Assembly (NCBI GenBank): GCA_904420265.1
Contig: CAJFUU010000103.1
Span: forward strand, 1-6,703
Length of the DNA stretch: 6,703 nt
Direction: 5' to 3'
Origin: an uncultured Clostridia bacterium
GTDB lineage: Bacteria > Bacillota > Clostridia > Christensenellales > Aristaeellaceae
The position numbers and the translations under genes were made by a program. This document shows, piece by piece, positions 1-6,370 of the stretch (position 1 is its first letter; each line of letters starts with the position of its first letter). The notes beneath the pieces are model-generated. The model was given only the letters and a program-made list of their open reading frames with translations. It was not told the DNA's origin and searched no databases.

Positions 1-1
1 C

Positions 2-1156
2 GGCATCATCGCCCATTTGGACGTCGTGCCCGAGGGCGAGCAATGGCTCTATCCCCCTTACGGCGGCACGCGCGTAGGCGATTTCCTCATCGGCCGCGGC
101 GTCGGCGACGACAAAAGCGCGGCCGTGATGGGGCTTTATCTGATGCGCATGTTCCGCGAGTTGGATATTCCCCTGCGCCATGGCCTGCGCGTGCTGATGG
201 GCTGTTCCGAAGAAACGGGCATGGAGGACATGGAATACTATGTCCAGCACTACAAGCAGCCGGTTGTATCCCTGATTCCGGACAGCATGTTCCCGGCAAA
301 CTACGCGCAGAAGGGCTCCATCAAGGGCCTGTTTGCCATCAACCCGGGCGAAGAGATCGTCGAGTTCCACGGCGGCGAAGTGTTCAACATGGTGCCGCCC
401 AGCGCCACGGCGCTGTTAAAGGGCGTGAAGCCCTTCGCGCCTGGCGAAGGCATTGAAATGCATGAAGAAAACGGCATGCTGCGCGTGCGCGCCACGGGCA
501 CGGCGGCGCACGCTGCCCGGCCCGAAGGCGGCCTGAGCGCCATTCATCGCCTGGCGGCGGCGCTTGTGGACGCGGGCGCGCTTTCCGGCCAGTCCGAAGC
601 CGCCATGCGCGCCGTGGCGGCGCTTTCCGGCGATATTTACGGCGAGCGCGCCGGCATCGCCTGCGAGGATGCGGACACCGGCCGCAGCACCATGGTGTGC
701 GGCATGGCCCGCGTCGAAGAGGGCGCGCTTACCCTGAGCGTGGACTGCCGCCTTTCCATTGCTACGGACGTGGAGCGCGACAGCCAAACCCTGCAGGCCT
801 ACGGTCGCAGCCTCGGCTTTATCCCCCGTGATTTTTCCACCACGGCGCCGGTATACATTCCCAAAGACGGCCCCGTCATCCAGGCCGCGCAGCGCGCCTA
901 TTTCGAAATCACCGGCGATCCAGCCCAGCCCTTTACCTCCGGCGGCGGTACCTATTCGCGCGTGCTGGACAACGCCGTCACCTTCGGCCACGGCTTCCCC
1001 GGCCCGCGTCCCCGGCCCGATGGGCTGCCCGATACGCACGGCGCGGCGCACAGCCCGGATGAGTATTTGTACATTCCCGACCTGCTTCGCGCCGCCGAAG
1101 TCTATGCGCTGGCCATATGCCTGCTGGATGAGGCCGTCGCCAAGGAGGGCCTATGA
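2..1156 (+). CDS. pepV: M20-family dipeptidase, PepV/Sapep type (5' end outside window)
   Basis: This is a cytoplasmic metallopeptidase of family M20, which typically hydrolyses dipeptides or short peptides with a two-metal centre. The reading frame is open from base 2, so the true start lies upstream; 384 residues are visible and roughly 80-100 are probably missing, judging from PepV proteins of about 470 residues. Visible signatures in order are: AHLDVVPEGEQW (His metal ligand plus Asp); GRGVGDDK (bridging Asp); SEETGMED about 65 residues in (catalytic Glu base followed by a Glu ligand); IPDSMFP (Asp ligand); and HGAAHSPDEY near the C-terminus (last His ligand). The middle segment with AAHAARPEGG fits the lid/dimerisation domain. 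All expected metal ligands are present, so it should be active. It overlaps the next gene by 4 bp (ATGA). The exact substrate is not readable, and another M20 amidohydrolase is possible but less likely given HLDVVP and the PDxxFP motif. Confidence 0.9.
   Translation, partial: GIIAHLDVVPEGEQWLYPPYGGTRVGDFLIGRGVGDDKSAAVMGLYLMRMFRELDIPLRHGLRVLMGCSEETGMEDMEYYVQHYKQPVVSLIPDSMFPANYAQKGSIKGLFAINPGEEIVEFHGGEVFNMVPPSATALLKGVKPFAPGEGIEMHEENGMLRVRATGTAAHAARPEGGLSAIHRLAAALVDAGALSGQSEAAMRAVAALSGDIYGERAGIACEDADTGRSTMVCGMARVEEGALTLSVDCRLSIATDVERDSQTLQAYGRSLGFIPRDFSTTAPVYIPKDGPVIQAAQRAYFEITGDPAQPFTSGGGTYSRVLDNAVTFGHGFPGPRPRPDGLPDTHGAAHSPDEYLYIPDLLRAAEVYALAICLLDEAVAKEGL
1142..1148 (+). promoter_or_regulatory. 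ribosome binding site of the yhaM-like gene
   Basis: AAGGAGG lies inside the last codons of the dipeptidase, 4 nt before the ATG at 1153. It supports this start and the 4-bp overlap with the dipeptidase stop, and suggests translational coupling of the two genes. Confidence 0.85.
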
Positions 1157-2136
1157 AAGCGCAGCCACAGCTTGCTTCCATGATCAAAAACCAGTCCTTC
1201 GACGGGTTTCTGCTTGTGCGCGCGGCTACGCAGCGCACCTCCTCCAACGGCAGCAAATACCTGGATATGACGTTGTGCGATATTTCCGGGGAAGTCAACG
1301 CCAAAATGTGGGATGGACAAACGCCCGCCCCCGCCCCGGCGCAGGTATTGCGCGTGCGCGGCGTAATGCTTGAGTACAACGGCCGCCCCCAGTTGCGCGT
1401 GGACAAAATGCGCCCGGCCGCCGAGGGCGACGATTACGACATGGCCGTCCTGGCCCCCTGCGCGCCCGAGCCGGCGGGCGACATGATGGACTTCATCCTC
1501 AACCGCGCCGACGCCATTGTGGACCGCGAGCTCAAGGCCCTGGTCCTCAAACGCCTTGAGGAGGCGGGCGACCGGCTCTTGTACTATCCCGCCGCCTCCA
1601 AACTGCACCATGCCGAGCGTTCCGGGCTTCTGCACCATACCTCTACCATGCTGCGCACGGCAAAGGCCGTATGCGAAATCTATCCCTTCCTGGACGCCGA
1701 TCTTCTGGCGGCGGGCGTGATTCTGCACGACCTGTGCAAGCTGGACGAGTTGAACGCCGACGAAATCGGCATGGCCAGCGACTACACGCGCGAAGGCCAG
1801 TTGCTTGGACATCTGGTGATGGGCGTGGCCGCGCTGGACCGCTGCGCGCGCGAGTTGAACGTGCGCGACGAGTTAAAGGTCATGCTCGAACACATGATTC
1901 TTTCCCACCACGACCTGCCTGAATACGGCAGCCCGCGCCGGCCCATGTTCCCCGAAGCTGAAGTGTTGCACACGCTCGACGTGCTGGACGCGCGTATGTT
2001 CGAAATGCGCCGCGAGCTCGCCATGGTCAAGCCCGGCGGCTTCACCGAACGCATCTGGTCGTTGGAGCGCAAACTCTACCGCCGCAAGGAGGCTCCCGTC
2101 CGCCCCGAATCCGCAGAGGAAAGCGGCGTGGAATGA
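1153..2136 (+). CDS. yhaM: YhaM-type 3'-5' exoribonuclease (OB-fold + HD domain)
   Basis: The 327-residue protein has the two-domain layout of YhaM (about 314 residues in Bacillus subtilis). An N-terminal OB-fold nucleic-acid-binding domain spans about residues 15-90, with FLLVRAATQRTSSNGSKYLD and SGEVNAKMWD. A metal-dependent HD phosphohydrolase domain spans about 155-300. HD-domain ligands are visible: His161/162 in LLHHTSTM, the HD pair His192-Asp193 in ILHDLCKLDEL, His220 in LLGHLVMG, His247 and His252/253 in LEHMILSHHD, and Asp276 or Asp279 in LHTLDVLDA. In the family, YhaM trims RNA (and DNA) from the 3' end in the cytoplasm. The C-terminal 25 residues are charged and probably disordered. 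It is the second gene of an operon with the M20 dipeptidase and is followed 16 nt later by a strong terminator hairpin. Known from the family: nuclease activity. Inferred: co-transcription with the peptidase; no functional link between the two is apparent. Confidence 0.93.
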   Translation: MKAQPQLASMIKNQSFDGFLLVRAATQRTSSNGSKYLDMTLCDISGEVNAKMWDGQTPAPAPAQVLRVRGVMLEYNGRPQLRVDKMRPAAEGDDYDMAVLAPCAPEPAGDMMDFILNRADAIVDRELKALVLKRLEEAGDRLLYYPAASKLHHAERSGLLHHTSTMLRTAKAVCEIYPFLDADLLAAGVILHDLCKLDELNADEIGMASDYTREGQLLGHLVMGVAALDRCARELNVRDELKVMLEHMILSHHDLPEYGSPRRPMFPEAEVLHTLDVLDARMFEMRRELAMVKPGGFTERIWSLERKLYRRKEAPVRPESAEESGVE

Positions 2137-2152
2137 GTCCCATGCGCCGTTT

Positions 2153-2193
2153 CGCCGGACGGGCCGGTTTTCCGGCTCGTCCGGCGCGTCTTT
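2153..2193 (+). terminator. intrinsic terminator of the dipeptidase-yhaM operon
   Basis: The arms at 2153-2167 and 2172-2186 form a 15-bp stem with one G-T wobble and a TTTT loop, starting 16 nt after the yhaM stop. A short, imperfect T-rich run (TCTTT) follows at 2189-2193. The stem is very stable, but the weak T tract makes termination efficiency uncertain. The other strand lacks a T run at the right side, so the plus direction fits best. Confidence 0.75.
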
Positions 2194-2225
2194 CCGGGCG
2201 ATACGGGCCTTGAGCGGTCGTCAGG

Positions 2226-2460
2226 ATGCCGAAAAAAGTGGCGAAACTGCTCCCTGCAAAGGCGCATCCTTGCGGAAAGGATTCGGTTTCATGCGAAACT
2301 GTTGCCCTTTCCCCTTCCGCCATGGGCTGCACCATTTTTGAGCGCGCGCCTCCGATGGCGACGGCTTTTCACTGCTTTCCTGCGGCTGCGATCGTGGGGG
2401 CTGCGAATTCTTCTTTCTCGAAGGTTTTTTGCCGGACGACACGGCTCTTAAAAAGCCGTC
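2226..2460. repeat. diverged direct repeat, left copy
   Basis: This is the left member of a pair with 3136-3355. The best-conserved blocks are the 17-bp TTTTCACTGCTTTCCTG at 2366-2382 (also at 3266-3282, exactly 900 bp away), the block around CGCCATGGG, a GGAAAGGA-like block, and an xCxTCTTTCTxGAAGGTTTT-like block before a small hairpin (ACGGCT/AGCCGT, 2444-2462). By eye the copies match at well over half of positions, with small gaps. The similarity is visible in translation on both strands (AFHCFPAA against VFHCFPVV; QPQESSEK against QLQESSEK), which indicates repeated DNA rather than a proven gene. Confidence 0.65.
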
Positions 2461-2753
2461 AGGATATTGGCAAAGCCCAGACTGCCAGCGCGAAGAGAAA
2501 GCCGCAGGACTGGAGTGCGTTTGATTTGAAAAGGGAAACATCCGTAATTATGAGGGGATTTCCCGCCAGTTTTCGTGAAGAATTCGCAGGCTTCGTTGGA
2601 ACTGCGTCAAGAATTCGCGGTGTCATAAAATGGTGCAAAAGACGCCGAAATTGCATTTAGGGAATTTTCAAACGCGCTCCGGAAGGCAACTTTCCAGACA
2701 ACGGCTCTTGCCTGAACATAAGTAGCCGCAGGCCGCAAGAGCATCTGGCAAAG

Positions 2754-3041
2754 AAACTTCCCACTTTGCAGCTGTATTTGACATCCCCGAAGGGCCTGAC
2801 AAATACACCGAGAAAGTTTCGCTGCTTTGTAAAGTTTATCGCTTTGCGGCTGTATTTGGCATTCCCGAAGAGCCTTGCAAATGCACCGAAAAAACTTCCC
2901 GCTTGGCGAAGTTTGTCGCCTTACGACTGCGTTTGCCATTCCCATAGAGCCTGGCAAATGCACCGAGAAAACTTCCCGCTTAGCGAAGTTTGTCGCCTTA
3001 CAACTGCACTTGGCATTTCCGAAGGGCTTTGCAAATACATC
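2754..3041. repeat. tandem array of four ~77-bp units with conserved stems
   Basis: Four direct units run at about 2754-2812 (shortened by about 18 bp), 2813-2890, 2891-2967 and 2968-3041; a fragment of a preceding unit seems to end near 2750. Landmarks per unit are AAACTTCCCGCTT, GCGAAGTTTGTCGCCTTA, GGCATTCCCGAAGAGCC and GCAAATGCACCGA. Each unit carries a potential hairpin with arms 2774-2780/2800-2806, 2852-2858/2878-2884, 2929-2935/2955-2961 and 3006-3012/3032-3038, spaced 78, 77 and 77 bp. Units 3 and 4 also have AAACTTC/GAAGTTT arms around a 9-nt loop. Units directly abut without unique spacers, so this is not a CRISPR. Function is unknown. Confidence 0.85.
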
Positions 3042-3135
3042 AAAGAAACAGAAATTGCTTCTGAATTATCAGGGCTATTTTGCGTTTGCAGGCTTTGTCT
3101 GCGCTCCGACATCCCTGGCAGGCCGTCGAAGGCTG

Positions 3136-3355
3136 TCGAAAAAGCAGAAAAACTGCGATTTCGAGAAGCGTTGCCTGACGAAAGGACTTCTGTCCTTTGC
3201 ATAATTGTCGGCCTTTTCGCCATGGGAAGTGCCGTTTTCGGAGTCCTTTCCCAAATAATAGCAGTTTTTCACTGCTTTCCTGTAGTTGCGGCCATAGGAA
3301 CTCTGCGTGGTCTCCCTTCTTGGAAGGTTTTGGCAAGCTGCGCCGGCTTTAACAG
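3136..3355. repeat. diverged direct repeat, right copy
   Basis: This is the right member of the pair with 2226-2460. It shares, in the same order, a GAAAAAGC-type start, GAAAGGACTT, CGCCATGGG, TTTTCACTGCTTTCCTG (3266-3282), GTTGCGG, TCTTGGAAGGTTTT and a final small stem around GGCTTTAACAGCC. Together the two copies bracket the 77-bp tandem array. A further faint match may begin near 3480 (AGCCATGG), but it is too weak to call. Confidence 0.65.
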
Positions 3356-3569
3356 CCTGTCTGCCCGAAAATGCGCACGGCGCAGGCAGCCGCAAAGCGC
3401 TTTGCCCTTCCCCGCAGGCGCAGTGCGCTTGCACCCATAGCGATGTATCGCGGCAGTTTTGCCCATTTGCGCAGTTGTTCCAGCCATGGCGATCTTTGAA
3501 ATTTTTGGGATTTTTATCCTTCCGGTTTGACAAAACGCGCCGCCGCATGTTCCTTCCTTTGAAACCAGC

Positions 3570-3786
3570 GCAATACGCAGCCGTATCGTCAATGTCGAAA
3601 CCCAGAATTCCGCTTGGCCCCGCTATTTGCCCGTGTTTTCTGTAAAACCGCGCCAAGGCGGGGTTCAAATTTGCTTCCGGAAAAGCATCGCAGGCCCAGG
3701 CGTTCGCAAGCCGCAAGGCGATGGATTTGATTTTGCCGGCCGTCTTGCCCGCCTTTGGGGCAAGCTGCGTCGCAATACGCAGCCGT
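3570..3786. repeat. 15-bp direct repeat pair (GCAATACGCAGCCGT)
   Basis: GCAATACGCAGCCGT occurs at 3570-3584 and again at 3772-3786, 202 bp apart. A little downstream similarity (CGTCAA, then GGAATxC) follows in both. This may be the remnant of a third diverged repeat family; function is not evident. Confidence 0.5.
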
Positions 3787-3856
3787 TTTTCACGCCCGTC
3801 AAATCCGTGGAATCCTGCGCGACAAAGCAAAATCATCCTTTGGGATATGGCGTTTT

Positions 3857-3892
3857 CCTAAAAAATTTGTATATTTATGCATTTATATGCAT
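3857..3892. other. isolated AT-rich stretch with ATGCAT inverted repeat
   Basis: This is the most AT-rich stretch in the window. ATGCAT at 3877-3882 and 3887-3892 flank a 4-nt loop. It contains TATA-like hexamers on both strands, but I find no convincing -35 box at 16-18 bp spacing, so a promoter is only a possibility. Confidence 0.3.
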
Positions 3893-4097
3893 GCCGTTTG
3901 GGGCAGCGGCGAACGCCTCTTTCCGCGTTTTTCCATTGCCCGCCTCCCGCGACAGGCTACGTTATCCTCCGCTTCCTTCCGCGCTCTCCCGTTGCGATGC
4001 CAGGCCGCTCTGCCAATTTCTCCGTTCCCCCTCCGCGGGTTCCCTCTTCACCAAACCGGCCTTCCTTTGAATGTTGAAGCAGTCCGATGCCCCCCAA

Positions 4098-4129
4098 AAA
4101 CGCGCGGACGCCTGTCGCCAGGCGTCCGC
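4098..4129 (-). terminator. intrinsic terminator of araM
   Basis: A perfect 11-bp GC-rich stem (arms 4104-4114 and 4119-4129, loop TCGC) is followed, on the minus strand, by GCG and a run of five T (complement of AAAAA near 4096-4100). It lies about 90 nt downstream of the araM stop, in the correct orientation. It also faces the convergent yhaM unit. Confidence 0.8.
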
Positions 4130-4220
4130 ATATGGACATTTTCGTATCGCGCTTGCAAAATATGCGCGATTGTCCAGCGCAGGAAAACGCTTGTTTTCGC
4201 AATTTTCCGGAAAGCGGCTT

Positions 4221-5582
4221 TCAGCCTTCCTCCTTCAAACGCTGGGCAAACTCGTCCATCAAGCCAAGATCCCAGAGAAGGGAGCTGCACAGATACTTGT
4301 CGCGGATATCGCGCGAACCGACAAAAGCGTCCGCCACATCCTGTCGGGAAATGCCGATGGCCTCGGGCGTAAGCGGCATGCCGGTGGGTTCGAGGATGGC
4401 GCGCAATTTTTCCAGCGGAGGAATTTCCTCGTCGATGGCGCGCATGATCTCGTCCCAGCGCGCGAGGATTGTCTCCAACCGCTTTTGATGGGCGACAGGG
4501 TCATTTTTGCGGAACTTCTTTTCGGCGCGCAAAATTTCGTCGGCGGTCTTGCCGAAGATGCGGCGGATATTCTCCGCCCAGATGGTCTCGTCGAAATTGC
4601 GCATATGCGCTTCGGCACGGGCGCGGTCGGGCTTAACCGCGCGCAGCCAGGCCAGCACCTGGAAGGTCAGCATCGTGCCCACGCCCACCTGGATGCCGTG
4701 CAAATCGTAAGGCACGCCGCGTTCCAGCGCCTGCATCTCCCATACATGCGAAAAATAGTGTTCCAGCCCCGAAGCCGGGCGCGAAACCTGCGCGTAGGCC
4801 ATCGCTAACCCCGCCGTCACCAAGCCTTCGGCAATGGGCTGCACGGCGTCGGGGTCGCGGCTCATCAGGCGCGGCGCGGCGGCCATGATTTTTCGCAGCG
4901 ACACGCGCATCATATCCGCAACTTCTTCGCAATAGTATTCGCCAATGACAATATTGGCAATGCGCCATTCGCAAATTGAGCAATACTTCGCCGCCATATC
5001 GCCAAGGCCGGCCCAGAGCATGCGCTCGGGAGCCTGCGCGAGTATCTCCGTGTCCAGCAGGATAAAGGCAGGGCTGGCGTTATAAAGCGTGGACTTAACG
5101 TTGTTGACCTCCATGGAGGCGGAGTTTGAGGCAAACCCGTCCATGGAAGGGGCCGTGCCGACGATGCCGCTTTTGCGTCCGGCGGCGTGCGCATAGACCT
5201 TACACAGGTCGTTGATCACACCCGAACCGACGCCCAGGACAAAATCGCAGGCGGGATCGAAATGCATCATCATGGAGCCGAGCTCCCACTCCGAGGGAGC
5301 GATGCGATCGTGGCGGCAGGGAACGACATAGGTCTGATATGGCACGCCCGCTTTGGAAAGCACTTCTTCCACGCGCGCGCCCGCCGCCTGATAGGTGTTG
5401 CCGTCGCAGACTACAAAGGGATGCTTCGCGCCCACGGCCGCAAGCGCTTCGGGAAGCTTGTTCAGCGCGCCGCGCTCAATGCGCAGCCAAGGCAGGTCCA
5501 CAGCGTGGCGCTTGCCGCAAGCGCAATCGTAGCCGCCGGGCCGGGTCAGTTCTGCAAGGCTCATCGCGGAAAATTTTGGCAT
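4221..5582 (-). CDS. araM: sn-glycerol-1-phosphate dehydrogenase family protein (AraM/EgsA)
   Basis: The 453-residue protein belongs to the iron-alcohol-dehydrogenase-like G1P dehydrogenase family. Members reduce dihydroxyacetone phosphate to sn-glycerol 1-phosphate with NAD(P)H in the cytoplasm; in B. subtilis this feeds heptaprenylglyceryl phosphate synthesis. Visible marks: a dinucleotide-binding loop GVGSGVIND (117-125), TAPSMDGFAS (143-152), GLGDMAAKYCSICEW (192-206) with metal ligand Asp195, SRPASGLEHYFSHVWEM (267-283) with His275, and DLHGIQVGVGT (293-303) with His295. The full Asp/His/His metal set is present. A CxCGKxH motif near residue 20 precedes the core. The start at 5582 is chosen because GGAGG sits 8 nt upstream; the frame stays open 104 codons further, but that part is repeat DNA. 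The protein is longer than B. subtilis AraM (about 394), mostly in its N-terminal lead and helical C-terminus. No prenyltransferase partner is in view, so its cellular role here is inferred only. Confidence 0.92.
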   Translation of the reverse strand: MPKFSAMSLAELTRPGGYDCACGKRHAVDLPWLRIERGALNKLPEALAAVGAKHPFVVCDGNTYQAAGARVEEVLSKAGVPYQTYVVPCRHDRIAPSEWELGSMMMHFDPACDFVLGVGSGVINDLCKVYAHAAGRKSGIVGTAPSMDGFASNSASMEVNNVKSTLYNASPAFILLDTEILAQAPERMLWAGLGDMAAKYCSICEWRIANIVIGEYYCEEVADMMRVSLRKIMAAAPRLMSRDPDAVQPIAEGLVTAGLAMAYAQVSRPASGLEHYFSHVWEMQALERGVPYDLHGIQVGVGTMLTFQVLAWLRAVKPDRARAEAHMRNFDETIWAENIRRIFGKTADEILRAEKKFRKNDPVAHQKRLETILARWDEIMRAIDEEIPPLEKLRAILEPTGMPLTPEAIGISRQDVADAFVGSRDIRDKYLCSSLLWDLGLMDEFAQRLKEEG

Positions 5583-5590
5583 GAATATTC

Positions 5591-5596
5591 CCTCCC
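5591..5596 (-). promoter_or_regulatory. ribosome binding site that fixes the araM start
   Basis: On the minus strand GGGAGG lies 8 nt before the ATG at 5582. No comparable site precedes the upstream in-frame ATG at 5894, which lies inside repeat DNA. This argues for the shorter 453-residue protein. Confidence 0.8.
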
Positions 5597-5606
5597 ATCC
5601 AAATCC

Positions 5607-6117
5607 GCCCGCGCAGGCGAGGCGTTCCAATCTTTTTGCAGGCCAAATCTGCTTTGCAAATCCGCTTTGTGCGGGCGGCGCGTTCGATGTTGACGCTGCT
5701 TTCACTCTGAGCGTCGCCGCATATGCCCACGCAGACGGAGTGTCCCACTCTTTCTGCCCGCGCAGACGGGGCGTTTCATCTTTTTGCAGGCCGAATCTTA
5801 CCCCACAAATCCGCTTTGTACGGGCGGCGCGTTCGATGTTGACGCCGCTTTCAACCTTAGCGCTACATCCGCCCACGCAGACGGGGTGTCCCACTCTTTT
5901 GCAGGCCGAACCTCGCCCGCAAATCCGCTTCGCATGAGCGTGCGTTCAGTGTTGAAATTGCCTTCTACTTGAACACCGCATCTGCCCGCGCAGGTGGGAT
6001 GTTCCACTCTTTTTGCCGGCCGGGTCTTACCCCTGCAAAATCCGCTTCGCGCGAACAGGGCGTTCCGCGCATCGCATAGACAGCCCTGCTTTTGCCAACA
6101 AATTCGCCCGCGCGGGC
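5607..6117. repeat. tandem array of ~115-bp units upstream of araM
   Basis: Four imperfect direct units each begin with GCCC(G/A)CGCAG: 5607-5724, 5756-5870, 5871-5983 and 5984-6105. A 31-bp partial unit (5725-5755) lies between the first two, and a truncated fifth start (GCCCGCGCGGGC) lies at 6106-6117. Shared blocks in each unit are GxxGTxxCAxTCTTTTTGCAGGCC, AAATCCGCTT (at 5658, 5807, 5921 and 6038) and GCGTTCGATGTTGACGC (degraded in the last units). Around AAATCCGCTT the flanks pair into a small stem in the second and third units. The array ends 10 bp from the araM ribosome binding site. Unit lengths are not multiples of three, so a repeat protein is unlikely. No CRISPR-like unique spacers are present. 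Confidence 0.85.
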
Positions 6118-6316
6118 AAAACTTAGCAAAAACCGGTAATATCCGCGGCACGGAGGCGGGTTTGGAAAGCGGAAACATGGCAATCGCCGCCATGCCGAAC
6201 AGCCTTGCAAGCTCCGTTTGCAGTTTCTCGCCTCAGGCGCGTTTTCTGATCTGCCGCAAACTGTCCTTGTACCCTTTCCTTCGCGGGCAGGGCGCGGACA
6301 GACACAGTGCGTCTAT

Positions 6317-6366
6317 AAAAAGGCATGGCAATCTCCCCTTCTCCCGCAAGAGCGGGACAAGGGGAG
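6317..6366 (-). terminator. hairpin downstream of the AlaS-like gene, probable terminator
   Basis: Arms 6333-6346 and 6353-6366... form a 14-position stem (one C-C mismatch: CTCCCCTT and TCCCGC pairing with GCGGGA and AAGGGGAG, loop about 6 nt or less). It begins 4 nt after the stop codon on the minus strand. A run of five T follows only about 11 nt beyond the stem (6317-6321), so it is a non-canonical terminator or a 3' stabilising structure. Confidence 0.55.
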
Positions 6367-6370
6367 CATA

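Larger units (their letters stand above)
2194..4097. other. gene-poor intergenic region of about 1.9 kb with repeats
   Basis: No supported gene lies here. Open frames exist on both strands (for example 2226-2660 and 2766-3440 plus; 3075-3836 and 2221-2541 minus), but none shows a recognisable domain and several cross the tandem array. I also see no good ribosome binding site at their starts. GC content is visibly below that of the flanking genes. The region is bounded by the terminators of two convergent transcription units (yhaM from the left, araM from the right). It holds the 77-bp tandem array, the diverged direct-repeat pair, a 15-bp repeat pair and a short AT-rich stretch. From about 3360 to 3560 and 3890 to 4097 I see nothing identifiable. 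Confidence 0.75.

Noticed and set aside
416..1051. 211-codon minus-strand frame opposite the dipeptidase
   Set aside because: It is an antisense shadow produced by high third-position GC; the plus-strand frame has all M20 motifs.
2226..3440. Plus-strand open frames 2226-2660 and 2766-3440 that share a FHCFP-containing block
   Set aside because: The shared block comes from the DNA direct repeat and is equally visible on the other strand (QESSEK). The second frame also crosses the 77-bp array. This is not evidence for related proteins.
3075..3836. 253-codon open frame on the minus strand in the long gap
   Set aside because: No recognisable domain, it runs through the right direct-repeat copy, its composition looks unselected, and I see no good ribosome binding site. 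Most likely a chance frame or a decayed relic.
3857..3892. Promoter in the AT-rich stretch
   Set aside because: TATA-like hexamers are present on both strands, but no -35 element at suitable spacing and no gene to drive were found, so it is kept only as an AT-rich feature.
2194..4097. Insertion sequence or integrated element
   Set aside because: No transposase or integrase, no terminal inverted repeats and no target-site duplication could be identified.
4071..4808. 245-codon plus-strand frame opposite araM
   Set aside because: It is an antisense shadow of a well-supported gene in GC-rich DNA and shows no domain.
2754..6117. CRISPR array
   Set aside because: Both repeat families have long, directly abutting, diverged units without unique spacers, and no cas genes are present.
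6118..6332. Possible small gene or RNA between the 115-bp array and the AlaS-like gene
   Set aside because: Only a short CATGGC/GCCATG stem (6176-6194) is visible; no start with a ribosome binding site, tRNA or other RNA signature was found.
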